From: Cristatella mucedo
Taxonomy: Eukaryota; Bryozoa; Phylactolaemata; Cristatellidae
Direction: 5' to 3'
Assembly (NCBI GenBank): GCA_009760855.2
Contig: WPIO01000015.1
Location: 763,001-827,000, forward strand
DNA length: 64,000 bases
The first letter of the stretch is position 1. Each line of letters begins with the position of its first letter. A program made the translations under genes and the position numbers. The notes under the pieces were generated by a model. The model searched no databases. It was not told where the DNA came from and was given only the letters and a program-made list of their open reading frames with translations. This document shows, in pieces, positions 10,018 through 20,565 of this stretch.

Positions 10018-10716
10018 CGCATTGAACATCCTTTAATCATTTGCTTCCATGTCTCAATCAAAGATCACGCCTCTCACATTTGTGATCTCCCGACCTCCTG
10101 ACTGTCTAACCTTGTTTATTGAGGAGTTTTCGGAGTTCCTCACTAAAGTATTTATGTGTGACGGGCCGTTATTGATTGCAGGATACTATGGCATCCACGT
10201 TGAAAACCCTAGCAACGGCTGCTCATTTCTCGACTGGCAGGTGATTGTCCGTTTGATTCAACGTGTTAATCATGCCACTCACTTCGGTGGCCATATCCAG
10301 GATCTCGTAATCACTAAGGATGTCTGCACCACTTACCTTGTTGCTTGCTCGTTGAACATCTCGGATCATTGCTCAGTCTTGTTTTCTGTTAGCGTTCCAT
10401 TGTTCGTACAGGATAACCTGGAGTTTGTCCGGCGACGCCACTTGAAAACATTGACCCGCAGACATTTATTAAATCTGTCTGTAAGGCAGGTCTTCTTGAT
10501 TTGCATCTCGACTCGATGCCACTAACCGCATTTGCATGCTGACCCTGTGCATGTCACCTCTGACCATATTATTCATCTCGTTTGTTTTTCAAGCATGATT
10601 TTACTTACCATTCAATTGCATTTCACTTTACAGCAAATGTAAAGCGCCTAGAGAGAGATTGAGTTCTCTGAGGGCGCTTTATCAAGTGAATTATTATTAT
10701 TATTATTATTATTAAT
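10018..10716 (+). mobile_element. Internally deleted LINE-A: endonuclease fused to 3' tail
   Basis: The frame 10049-10525 encodes part of an APE-type endonuclease of an L2-like LINE: SRPPDCLTLFIEEFSEFL, then DGPLLIAGYYGIHV (GDFNIH-type block), HIQDLVITKD and NISDHCSVLFS (catalytic SDH motif). A further upstream piece (10018-10048) continues in another frame. At about 10517 the sequence jumps directly to the LINE-A 3' UTR (ATGCCACTAACCGCATTTGC) and ends in the 3' hairpin (10641-10680) and (ATT)n. The whole reverse transcriptase is missing. The breakpoint is internal, not a 5' truncation. Confidence 0.85.
10641..10680 (+). promoter_or_regulatory. LINE-A 3'-terminal stem-loop
   Basis: The outer arms AAAGCGCC and GGCGCTTT pair, and the inner AGAGA and TCTCT pair, just before the (ATT)n tail. 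The same hairpin ends nearly every LINE-A copy in the window, and a variant ends SINE2. In L2-clade elements such a 3' stem-loop is the recognition site for the element's reverse transcriptase. That role here is inferred. Confidence 0.6.
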
Positions 10717-12955
10717 GCACTTGATAAAGCGCCCTCAGAGAACTTAATCTCTCTCTAGGCACTTTACATTTGCTGCAAAGGGAAATGCAATTGAATGGTG
10801 AGTACTATCATGATTGATAAACAAACAAAATGAATAACATGGTTAGGGGTGACATGCACAGGGTCAGCATGCAAATGTGGTTAGTGGCAGCATGCAGCAG
10901 TGTCAGCACGCATAAGCACATCAAGGACGAACCACAGGGACCCACTAAATGCTGTCATGAATAGGTGCGTTTTAAAATTCTTTTTAAATGTGGTCAGGTC
11001 AAGGGATGTTCTAACGCAGGTCGGGAGGGAGTTCCAGGCTTTGGGAGCATACGAACTAAATGCACGGTCTCCAAAGGATTTAAGGTTTGTACGAGGTATT
11101 GGTAGACTCTTGGATTTCGAAAAGCAGGTGGTACGATGCTTGGCCTGATGGGGGAGTATATCTGAGAGAGAGGCTGGAGCCAAAGAATGAAATGACCTAA
11201 AAAAGAGCGACAACACCTTGAAGTCAATCCGTTGCTTGACTGGTAGCCAGTGCAGGTCGGCGAGAAGTGGAGTAATGTGGCAACTGCGACGCTCACGACA
11301 GACAAGCCTAGCTGGAGAGTTTTGCACCAGCTGCAATCGCCTGATCGCACGTGGCGGTAGGCCAGCGAGCAGTGAGTTGCAGAAGTCGAGACGGCATGTC
11401 ACAAATGCATGGACCAACTTGGAAGTGGTATCCTTATCTAAACAAGCCCGAATTTTAGCAATGTTATGAAGTTGAAAATAGGCAGATTAGACTGTGGAGC
11501 TGATATGGCCGTTTAACGAGAGGTCGCTTTGGAATATGACACCTAGATTCTGAGCTGATTCAACAGGAGATATGCTGGCAGAGCCAATTTTGAGCGTCAG
11601 CCTTTCCAATTTGTGAATCACACTGGGTTTGCATATAACTAGTAAGTTAGTTTTATCGTCATTTAGTTTTAAAAAATTTGCTGCCATCCATGTGCGGATG
11701 TCATCAATACATGCAGCAAGTGAGTTGAGAGAATTTGAGGTGCTCGAAGGCTGGGAGGGATCAAAGCACAGGTACAACTGAGTGTCATCCGCATAGAAGT
11801 GAAAGCCTAGATTGTGCTTGGCAATCACATCGGCAAGAGGCAGAGTATAAACCGTGAAATGAACCGGACCTAGCACGGAGCCCTGAGGTACGCCATTGTT
11901 CATGCTGCCACTAACCACATTTGCATGCTGACCCAGTGCATGTAACCCCTAACCATGTTATTCATTTTGTTTATTTTTCAAGCATGATTTTACTTACTAT
12001 TCTATTGCGTATCACTTTGCAGCAAATGTAAAGCGCCTAGAAAGAGATTAAGTTCTCTGAGGGTGCTTTATCAAGTGCAATATTATTATTATTATTATTA
12101 TTATTACGCCATATTTCAGAAGTACCTCAGATGATCTTTGTCCATTCATGTCAATACTCTGGAGTCTCCCACTAAGATAGGGCCTGAACCCCTGCAGAGC
12201 AGTGCCAGTGATGCCCAGGCGAAATGAGAGGCGCTCTAGAAGAACTTTGTGATCGATGGTGTCAAAAGCTGCCGAAAGATCAAGCAAAACAACCAGAGAC
12301 ACTCTATCCATGTCTGCATTCCTAAGTAGTTCGTTGTATACCCTAAGCAATGCTGACTCTGTGGAGTGATCAGCTCTAAAGCCAGACTGGAACTTACTAG
12401 CAAGGTGTGAGGTTTCGATATATGAGTGTAGCTGGTCTGCCACAACCCTTTCCAGAGTCTTTGATAGAAATGGTAAAAGGGAGACTGGGCGGTAGTTGCT
12501 CAAGTTCTCTTGGTCTAGTGTTGCTTTCTTGAGGAGAAGCCTGACTACAGCTTTTTTTAAAGGGACTGGGACATGACCTGAGGCTAATGACATATTAATG
12601 ATGTTAGTTATGCATGGCAGCAGCAGATCAATGCAACGTAGGAGCAAGACAGTGGGAATAGGGTCCAGAGGACTTGTTGTCTTCTTTGATTGAGATACGA
12701 ACTTCAGGACTAGATCACTAGTGACCTGCTTAAATGTAGACATTGAGGTGCAGCCAAGAATCGGGGAACAGCATTCTAGCGGAGAGGTTGTCATCGCAGG
12801 GATGGATCCCCTGATCTTGTTCATCTTCTGCACAAAGAATCGAGAGAAGCGATCGGCTAGATCATCACAAGGATCAGCAGGTAAAGAGCTAACCTCGACA
12901 GCCTCGAGACTGGTGCAGTGATCCACTGACGCAGTGAACATGAAACTTAGGCGTG
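10717..12955 (-). mobile_element. Longest LINE-A copy: reverse transcriptase, C-terminus and 3' UTR
   Basis: This is an L2/CR1-like non-LTR element, 5' truncated before the endonuclease. Reading from about 12941 down to 10881 on the minus strand, one frame carries [77 protein letters not shown] (catalytic DD) and the C-terminal FGDRAFSSYAPKAWNSLP. The three long frames (12048-12941, 11487-11918 and 10881-11417) are in register. The only breaks are the in-frame insertion at 11897-12104 and one stop near 11487. The 3' UTR, hairpin and (ATT)n are at the left end. It is a relatively young but dead copy. Confidence 0.92.
11897..12104 (+). mobile_element. Short LINE-A tail insertion with 8-base target-site duplication
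   Basis: 208 bases containing only the LINE-A 3' UTR, hairpin and (ATT)n, inserted in opposite orientation inside the reverse transcriptase gene of the LINE-A at 10717-12955, between the LKYG and GVPQGS codons. TACGCCAT is present at 11889-11896 and 12105-12112 and flanks the insert. With the duplication the insert is 216 bases, a multiple of three, so the host frame is kept around it. Confidence 0.9.
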
Positions 12956-13330
12956 TTTTTGACGAGCATGATCTCGTACATTCTCTCCGTGTACAGAGTC
13001 ACAGAGACGTATTTTAACTTACAAAAATACTTTACAAGATGTGCCGCGTACAGCGCAGGCTTCGACGTCGCTGTACGAAGTCTGAGTCTGATGACGATCT
13101 AGCCAATTTCACTGAATTCCTCCGAATCTACACAGAGAGGCTTAGAAAAACCAATTACCTTTTTCACTCAAAAAGTGAAGTCCTGCCAGTCAGACCCAAA
13201 ATAGAATTCTAAGAGGGTGAAAGATTTGCTTGTCAATTCTGAGAGGTCTCACTTCCCAGATAAAAATGCCACGGTGGACAAGTTTTCAGCCTACTTCACT
13301 GAAAGAATTTCGCACATCCATAAAAAGCTA

Positions 13331-13495
13331 AGCTAATTTAACAGTTAGTTTATGTAGCGGCAGACGAGTTCTTACGACTATTGCCACCACTTACAGTAGC
13401 AATAAAGGATTGCCCACTGCAGTACTCAAGCCCATGACCTAGGTCGTGAAGAGCGAGCACCTTACCTTCTGGGTTAAGACCCAGGGGTAAAAAGC
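13331..13495 (-). mobile_element. SINE1 copy in LINE-B
   Basis: The reverse complement reads AGACCCAGAAGGTAAGGTGC (A-box side), a degenerate B-box GGGCTTGAGTACTGC, the CAATCCTTTATTGC body and the TAAATTAGCT 3' end. It interrupts LINE-B just after the SHIHKKL codons. Confidence 0.8.
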
Positions 13496-13750
13496 GCTCT
13501 CCGACTAAGACTATCATTGAGTCGCAACCTGTGACTTTTATTCGGAAACTTTCCAATGTTTCTGCATTTTATGAGGCTATCTTAATAAAGACTGGTAAAA
13601 AGAGCTCGTCTCCTGAAGACCCTATACCGTATCCTCTGTGGTCTTCACTGGCAGACAAACTAGTCCAGCCGTAATTGAGATTTTATTTTTAATGCTTCTC
13701 TAGAAAACGAGGTTTTAAACAAGTCCTTCAAATCGGCCATCTTTAGACCA

Positions 13751-13912
13751 ATACTTGGTCCAGCGGTTAAGGCGCTCGCCCCGGCCAGGGTCTGTCTGGC
13801 TGAGGTCGTGGGCTCGAGCCCCAAGGCATACGTAAAGCGCCTGAATAGAGATTAAGTTCTCTTGAGGCGCTATACAAATGAATTATATTTTATTTATTTA
13901 TTTTACTTATAA
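13751..13912 (+). mobile_element. SINE2 copy in LINE-B
   Basis: The insert runs from GGTCCAGCGGTTAAGGCGCT through the B-box-like GGGCTCGAGCCCC and the AAGCGCCTGAATAGAGATTA tail to ATTTATTTATTTTA. LINE-B resumes with ACTTATAAAACCCGG (LIKPG). A short TACTT/ACTTA repeat marks the likely target site. Confidence 0.85.
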
Positions 13913-15262
13913 AACCCGGATTAGATACACATATCTTTGCGAATAAAGTCGCCCAGTTTACCTTTAATGTCAAAGATTTTTGACAAGTTAGTCACTAAGC
14001 AGATTTTAGCACACAGAATAGAATGAATCGTCAAAACAATTTCAATAGGAATTCAAGCGACGCTACTTCACTGAAACTGCTCTCTTCCGTGTAACCATAA
14101 CATCCTGTGCAGCAACGGTGACGGTACTGTCACTGCCTTAGAGCTGCCTTCGACGTGAACGATTGAGAAGAACGATCGTGTGGGGTTCAGGTCTCATCCA
14201 CCAGGTCAGTCAGCCAACTGTGGAGTCCCATATGGGTCCATCATTGATCATTGCTTCCTTGATATTTAGCCTCTGGAAAAAAGTGATTCGGGCCTATGAA
14301 ATCGACATTCACTTTTACGCTGAAAATACTCAGCTGCATTTGACATTTCAACCGTCAGAACCTGCTGCAGCGACTAATGAACTTAGTGCTTGCCTAGTAG
14401 ACATTTAATCCTGGAATCCGGGAAACTTCCTTCAACTTAACAACAATAAAACTGACCTGCTTCTCACAGAACACCCTAACTGTGTGGCTTTACTATAAGA
14501 CCTTTTCTTCTCGTATCTTCTCATAGGTGGTTCAATTGTTCGACTGTAACAGTGTGCTCAGAATTTTGGCATAATATTTTTGACAACTGCCTAAATTTAG
14601 AAAGTTTCTTTAGGAAAACTGCCTCCACAGCTAGCCATCAAGTCCAACTCCTGTCTGCGATTAGGGACTGCAGACAATTCAACTAGTTACCTTGGTTCTG
14701 TCTCGGCTTGATTGTTTCAATTCTATTTTGGTTGGGCCAACGAAAAAGTCACTGGGCCGCAGCAGTTTGTGATGCATATGGCCACAAGGCTAGTTAACCA
14801 ATCCCAGAGGTTCGACCTGGTGTCTTCTTTGCTCACGAGAGCTCAGGAGCTTTGATGGCTTCCGATTGATCAACGGATACCGAATAAAGCTGTAACGCTG
14901 ACTCAGAATGCCTGCCGCGGCTTGGCTCCTTCATTCCTTGCTGAACTGTTGGATCAGTTTCAGACTCCTCGTGCCCTCAGGTCTTATAAGGGCAATAAAT
15001 TAACTGCTCAGTTTTTCAGTTTAAAGACCGTTGGCTAGAGAAGCTTTTGCTCTGAAGGTCGTAGACTATGGACCTAACTTCCGCAATTCTTTTCAACGAC
15101 ATCTACCTTTCTGCAGTTGACTAAGGCACATATTTTCCAGCCGTCCTGAGCTGGTACTTCCATGCCACTCACTACCCGAAGGACCCTCCTGACGAAGCTG
15201 CGCCTCTCACTTTCTCATCGTTGCGTGAGATGAATTCTGTTGATCGGAGAATGAAATAAATT

Positions 15263-16568
15263 GGCGGCTTGCAAGGAAATTCTCTCTTGTCAAGCCGATG
15301 CGACTCTGATGCTGAATAATGGTGGCTCGCTAGGTTTTTGCAAAGGCTCGTTAGCAGGCCGTTGACAAAGCACCGCAGTCGCCGCTACGAGCCGAATGCA
15401 TCGTAAACATGGTAATGGCGCAGGACCAGGCCCTGGCTAAGCTAGCCAAGGCTTCTCACCGATTGTCTAGTGCTGAACCAGCTTGCGTCCTCTTAGCAAG
15501 ACCTGCGGCCATTTCAACTGTTCAAGTCTTGACCGAGATTATATCAGCCCATACGTGAAACTGTACGTGCTTAGCGTGAGTAAAAAAAAAAGCGCCTTTG
15601 GTCATCTGACTGACGTCGGTCGATTGGCTCTGACTGATGTCGACAGATTAGCTCCGACTCAGACTTTGATCCTGGCAGAGCCCCCCTTGTTCAGCTCCGT
15701 GCTCCTATAAGATATCTGAGCAAGTCATTGCACGACGTTACGCGAAGTACACATTTTCCAAAGTAATCTTTAAAAAAATGTCTGTTTCATGTTTTTGACA
15801 GCCATTCGCGTAGTCCAAGTGCGAATAATGACAAGGAATGAGTTCTTTAAGTAGCTCACATTGAAAATTCACAGCGCCAATGCTTCCTTCTATAAGGGCT
15901 TGGACTGCGTCCCGTACTAATCGGATATCTCGCCACAATAGTAATTATCTAAGCCTATGCGCATTCGACAGTCAAAGTTGGAAACACATTTTGCTGAAGA
16001 ATTCCAGTTAGGGAAAAGGTCTTAAGGACAGTGATATTGCATTGGACATTCGAAGCTTTGTACTAAAGCAGTAATGGCCACTGTCGTTATGCTTGTGAAA
16101 TGCCGCTGGATAATGCTGGGTGCCTATGCACTGATCTAGGTGCTCGAAAGGTTAATCCATTAATCCAAGACACCACTCATTATTGATTTCTTCATTTTCG
16201 CTTTTGATGGCTCGTTATCCGATGATGATCATGGACGCAACTCAGACCACGACGACTTAGGAAAATCTTGAATCTTTGCTACAGGATATTTAAAAGGTAT
16301 TTTACTAATGATCTGGATCGGATCCCAAGTGGTGCCACAGAAGGCTCTGCTGAAAAATATTAGCTTTTCACCATCGAACTAAAAATTTTCAGGGAGAAAA
16401 TATAACGGCTATTTAGATATTTTGTTTTAATTTAATTTCAAAATACAGAAAGATCAAATGTCACCTGCTGTGAGACTGAGAGCCAAGAAAGAAATCTGGT
16501 CTACCGTAGCTCCCAGAGGCTCCGAGTTACAGGTCATGTGTAATGTATGGTCATTTCGGCACTACATA
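15263..16568. other. Unassigned spacer
   Basis: No gene or named repeat is recognised. A tandem pair of CTGACTGACGTCGG / CTGACTGATGTCGA motifs is present near 15605-15645. Minus-strand frames have no family signature. Confidence 0.4.
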
Positions 16569-16572
16569 TATG

Positions 16573-16790
<218 letters not shown>

Positions 16791-16896
16791 AGTTTATTTA
16801 GCAGAGATTTAAGCGAGATGCTAGATGCGGCAGACATTGCATGCTGAAGGCTAAGGTACATACATAGCGACTTTGCTGAGGCTATTCTGCTAGTCC

Positions 16897-17477
16897 TTGA
16901 CCATCGCACCACTTCTCGCCGACCTGCACTGGGTCCCAGCCAAGCAACGCATCGACTTCAAGGTTTTTTCGCTCACTTTTTGGTTCCTTCATTCTTTGGC
17001 TCCAGCCTTCCTATCAGATTTATTCCCCTACCAGGATAAACATCGTACCATCCGCTTTTCGGAATCTAACAGTTTACTTATACCTCGTACAAACCTCAAA
17101 TCTTTTGGAGCCCGTGCTTTAGTTCGTTTGCTCCCAAAGCCTGCAACTCACTCCCGACTTGCATCCCGACAACTACTGACTTGACCAAATTATAAAAAAA
17201 AACTAAAAACGCATATATTGTTCATAGAATGTATGGTCCCTGTGATCTGTCCTTTATGTGCTTATGAGTTCTGATACCGTGCATGCTGCCACTGACCATA
17301 CTTGCATGCTGACCCTGTGCATATCACCCCTGATCGTGTTATTCTTGCTATTTATTCACGCTATCACTAACCATTTGATCGTGCTTCCTTTGCAGCAAAT
17401 GTACAGTAGCTAGACAGAGATTGTGTTCTCCAAGGACGCTAAATCAAACGTATTGTTATTATTGTTATCATTATTAA
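16897..17477 (+). mobile_element. LINE-A C-terminal region and 3' end
   Basis: A 5'-truncated copy. The frame 16897-17184 encodes [20 protein letters not shown] and PRTNLKSFGARALVRLLPK. It is followed by the LINE-A 3' UTR (CATGCTGACCCTGTGCATAT), a damaged hairpin and a TTATTATTG-type tail. Confidence 0.88.
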
Positions 17478-17735
17478 GCAGGACTGCAGCAATAAGATCT
17501 TCCTCGCACTTGCAATGAGGTAAGTTAGAGAGTCTGGAATAATCTTACTAAATAAACTGGTGAGAGATAGGTAGCATAGGTAGATATTTATAATATAATT
17601 ACTATTGTAATATAACTGTCATAGATAGCAGCCGCTGCCTAGGCCGCTAAGAAAAGAATTCTAGCCGTGATGATCGTCTGCTGAAGATGGCAAGGCAATA
17701 GGTAGGAGGCCAGCGTTACTGAGCTAGTACAGCTA
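17478..17735. other. Short AT-rich spacer
   Basis: No gene seen. Confidence 0.4.
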
Positions 17736-17739
17736 TTGG

Positions 17740-17940
17740 GGGTACGGACATCCCCCTGGACGCCCCCCCCCCCCGACATCCCCCCCCCGACATCCCCCCC
17801 CCCGACATCCCCTCCCCCGACATCCCCCCCCCGACATCCCCCCCCCCCGACATCCCCCCCCCGACATCCCCCCCCCGACATCCCCCCACATTCCCCCCCC
17901 CCCGCATTTGCCGCTGGGGTAGGAAATTCCCCCCCCCCGT
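17740..17940 (+). repeat. C-rich minisatellite, CGACATC-C(n) units
   Basis: About eight tandem units of CGACATC followed by 5-10 C, with a final ACATTCC variant and then GCATTTGCCGCTGGGG. The C-run length differs between units, giving a unit of roughly 13-17 bases. Proline- or glycine-rich frames on either strand are translations of the repeat. A TTTAGGG-like tract follows directly. Confidence 0.93.
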
Positions 17941-17942
17941 AT

Positions 17943-18145
17943 ATGGTTTAGGGTTTATGTTTTAGGGTTCAATGTATAGGGTTTTAGGGTTAAGGGTTTA
18001 GGGTGTCTAAGGTTTTTAAGGTTTAGGGTTTAGTGTTTTAGGGTTTAGGGTTTAGCATTTAGGGTTTTAGGGTTTAGAATTTAGGGTTTAGAGTTTTTAG
18101 GGTTTAGGGTTTAGGTTTTAGGGTGTTTAAGGTTTAGGGTTTAGA
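17943..18145 (+). repeat. Degenerate TTTAGGG-like telomere-type tract
   Basis: About 200 bases of imperfect GGTTTAGGGTTTAGGG-type repeat with many TTTTAGGG, TTAGGG and GTGTTTAAGG variants. The dominant unit is seven bases (TTTAGGG). It is internal and decayed, flanked by a C-rich minisatellite and unique sequence, so it is an interstitial telomere-like or microsatellite array rather than a chromosome end. Confidence 0.85.
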
Positions 18146-18522
18146 GAACGCTGCGCCTCCGCCGCCTAAATCCACCCTTGCTCGTATTCCACGCTTTAAT
18201 TAGTGCGTATTAGGGCGTAACTAGATCTCTTGAGCTTGAGTTTTACTCAGTAGACCTCTGAAGCTTAGCGCTCATTTTCAGGAATGCGCGGCACACCGTA
18301 GCGCGCCCGCTTTGACGAGTACGAACAAGTGCCTGGCGGCGCCGAGCGAGACCTAACTCCGCGGGACCGAGCTGTATAGCTCGCCGCTGCCGCAGCCGCT
18401 GCCGCAGCCGCTGCAACCGCCACCGCCGCTTGCTCCATTAGAAACCATCCTACCAATCCATCCATTCTTCTAATTATACTGAATTGATTTTATTTTAATA
18501 AAGTGTGAACTTCATTTTATCA

Positions 18523-18556
<34 letters not shown>

Positions 18557-19393
18557 TAGTTATGCAGTCATCAACATAGGGGGAAATGTCCCACTAAGAG
18601 GGGAAATGTCCTAGGGTCCACGGGGGGGGGGAATGTCCGGTGGGGGAACGTAGGAGGGCGAATATCTTACAACCACCATTGGAAGCCCCTCTCACGAATC
18701 GAAACCAGCGTGCAAACGGTGCCGTATCAAACTTAGGAGGACACAATTTTTGTAAAGAGGTCAAATATAATCTCCTCCATGAGAAAGTAGCATTTAACTG
18801 AAAGGAATGGGCCAAACGCCATTTCTAATAGACTCTCAAAGATTGGTGCTCACGTGCTAGAGAGCAAACTCATTGGTAGCAACTAATGCTGGCTTCGACT
18901 TAGTCGAAGATATTGTGAGGAATGCAGCAGTGACTGCCCGATGCACACTGCGATCAAAGGCGGCGGAGGGAAAAAGATGTCGGGCTCTTTGTCAGGTGTA
19001 TGTATTGGAGAACTGCATCGTATTACTGGCATTAGGGACAAAACTGTTCGTATAAACGTGATTCAAAACATTTTAATGCCGAACGCTAGATGACTGTTGC
19101 ACAAAAACTTTAAAAGTATATCAAGAGAATAATGAGCAGCCAATCAACCAAGAGCCATATTGCTGGCAAGCGTAAATGCTCGTGAGCCTGCGTTCATGTA
19201 CAGGATGGTGTATCAAACCCTGTAAAGTCTGTGCTAACGAAAAATAGAACTTCAAAGGGCTTTTAATTTTTCAAAGTGATTACAAGTACAACTGCAATCG
19301 GTAGCATTTGATAAACATGATCATCAAATTATTTTGGATCGCCTCTCGGCGTGAGTAGTACTTAAATAGTGTGAGAGATTTTAGAGTATAGAC
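18146..19393. other. Spacer with GC-rich trinucleotide patch and small palindrome
   Basis: No supported gene. A GCCGCTGCCGCA-rich patch at 18383-18432 would encode polyalanine on the minus strand (frame 18265-18465), which I regard as repeat translation. G-rich motifs GGGGGAAATGTCC and variants at 18578-18645 resemble, in inverse orientation, the GACATCCCCC units of the minisatellite at 17740-17940. Confidence 0.4.
18522..18557. repeat. (TA)n palindrome
   Basis: ATGAA, then alternating TA, then TTCAT forms a perfect 36-base palindrome around a (TA)n core. Confidence 0.9.
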
Positions 19394-20520
19394 GTGCCTA
19401 AAAATGGCTCTCGGTCATCTGGGGACATCTGTTCTTGGGTTTTTCAGGGCTCGTTCTTTTGCTGCCCTTTTTCCACAGTCAGTAGTCTCCCTCTGGCAGA
19501 TGTCATCGCCAAACTCAATCTTGGTTTTCATTTCGATGCCATCGATGTCACTCAGCTTTACTTTTTGTCTGACCGTTCTCAGCCTCGCTCTGCACCTGAC
19601 TTAACTTGCCTGCAGCTTGTATCGACGACATTCGGACACGGATGACCACCAACTTCCTGAAATTTAATGGTGAATAGACCAGCCGAATAGTTATGGGCAA
19701 GCCTGATCTCGCCCTAAAGTTGGAAGACCTCACCTATAGAATTAGTTCAGCTTTCATCACTCTCGTGACGTGTGCCCGTAAACTTTGAGTTCTGCTCCAA
19801 AGCGAATTGTCATTAAATAAGCCCATCGCCCCACTATCGAGCTGACCTGCGGTTAGCTTGGAATTTGCCGAAGTCGCCCAAGCCTTCGCAGAAAAGAGTA
19901 GCGGTACAGCGACACCAGTTCGTGCGTTTGTATCAACGTGTCTAGATTGCTATAAGTCCTTTTACCTAGAATTCATGGCTTACTTGGGCCGCGATAGCCC
20001 AGGAGGTAAGGTGCTCGCTCTTCACTACAGAAGTCGTGGGTTCGATTCCTGCAGTGGGCGATCCTTTATTGCTAACTGCAAGCGATGGTAATAGCTTTAA
20101 GGTTCTTCTACTGCCATATAAATTAGGCTGTCAAATCAGCTCATATTTTTGTGTGTGCCTTTACTCGTCTGCAACCGGTACTAAACTCAGCAGTCCCTCA
20201 GATCTTCCGTCATTGCGGCAACTGGCACATCACACTGCTTCCATCTGAACTACACTGGCTAGCTATCAAGCATTGCATTGACCTTAAGATCGTCTCTCTG
20301 GCTACAACTTGCCTGTCTCGCTTGCAGCTGTCTTACTATCCAGCCCCATGGTCCATCAGCTGTGCTCCTGGATCCGCGCTCTGGCTTTCCGTCGTCTTGC
20401 CATTCCACGAACGGAATAGAAATCATTTGGTTATCGAGTCTTCAGTTCGCACGCACCGATGGTTAGGACGTGGCTTCTGGCTTTTGTCGCCTGTGTTGGC
20501 TTTTCATCTGTCGAGCCTCA
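19394..20520 (+). mobile_element. Decayed LINE-A-like reverse transcriptase, split by SINE1
   Basis: Fragments in several frames follow the LINE-A pattern: a degenerate GSVLG/PLADVIAKLNLGFHF block (19430-19540), DDTQLY-like VTQLYFLS (19545-19575), then, after the SINE1 insertion, SAVPQIFRHCGNWHITLLPS followed by ELHWLAIKHCIDLKIVSL (20186-20296). Stops and frameshifts are frequent. No clear LINE-A 3' tail is present. Confidence 0.75.
19986..20148 (+). mobile_element. SINE1 copy
   Basis: The A-box-like GATAGCCCAGGAGGTAAGG is followed by the B-box GGTTCGATTCC at 20039-20049, the ATCCTTTATTGCTAACTGCA body and the CTGTCAAATCAGCTCATATT end. It is inserted in the old LINE-A at 19394-20520. Confidence 0.88.
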
Positions 20521-20565
20521 GCTAAAGACTAAAGAGCTAAAGAGCTAAAGACTAAAGAGCTAGAG
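20518..20565 (+). repeat. Short tandem repeat of AGCTAAAGACTAAAG
   Basis: About three imperfect copies of a 15-base unit lie side by side, with 8-base AGCTAAAG sub-units. Confidence 0.75.

Larger units (their letters stand above)
12990..15262 (+). mobile_element. Old LINE-B, interrupted by SINE1 and SINE2
   Basis: Piecewise translation gives the region upstream of reverse transcriptase (VDKFSAYFTERISHIHKKL near 13280-13330), then SSPEDPIP (13600-13630), LIKPGLD (13912-13932), a degenerate active-site block FYAENTQLHLTF (14315-14350, DD changed to EN), and LNLESFFRKTASTASHQVQ (14590-14650). It ends around the LINE-B 3' UTR motif GCGTGAGATGAATTCTGTTG. Many stops and frameshifts mean it is dead. 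SINE1 (minus) splits it at 13331-13495 and SINE2 (plus) at 13751-13912. Confidence 0.8.

Noticed and set aside
10881-12941. Host reverse transcriptase gene
   Set aside because: The frame, 3' hairpin and (ATT)n, together with many truncated relatives nearby, show it is a non-LTR retrotransposon.
17639-17951. Gly-rich and Pro-rich protein frames
   Set aside because: They are produced by the C-rich minisatellite on both strands.
17943-18145. Chromosome end (telomere)
   Set aside because: The tract is short, degenerate and flanked on both sides by tens of kilobases of ordinary sequence.
18265-18465. Polyalanine protein on the minus strand
   Set aside because: It arises from a GCCGCTGCC-type trinucleotide patch; no splice or promoter context and no domain.
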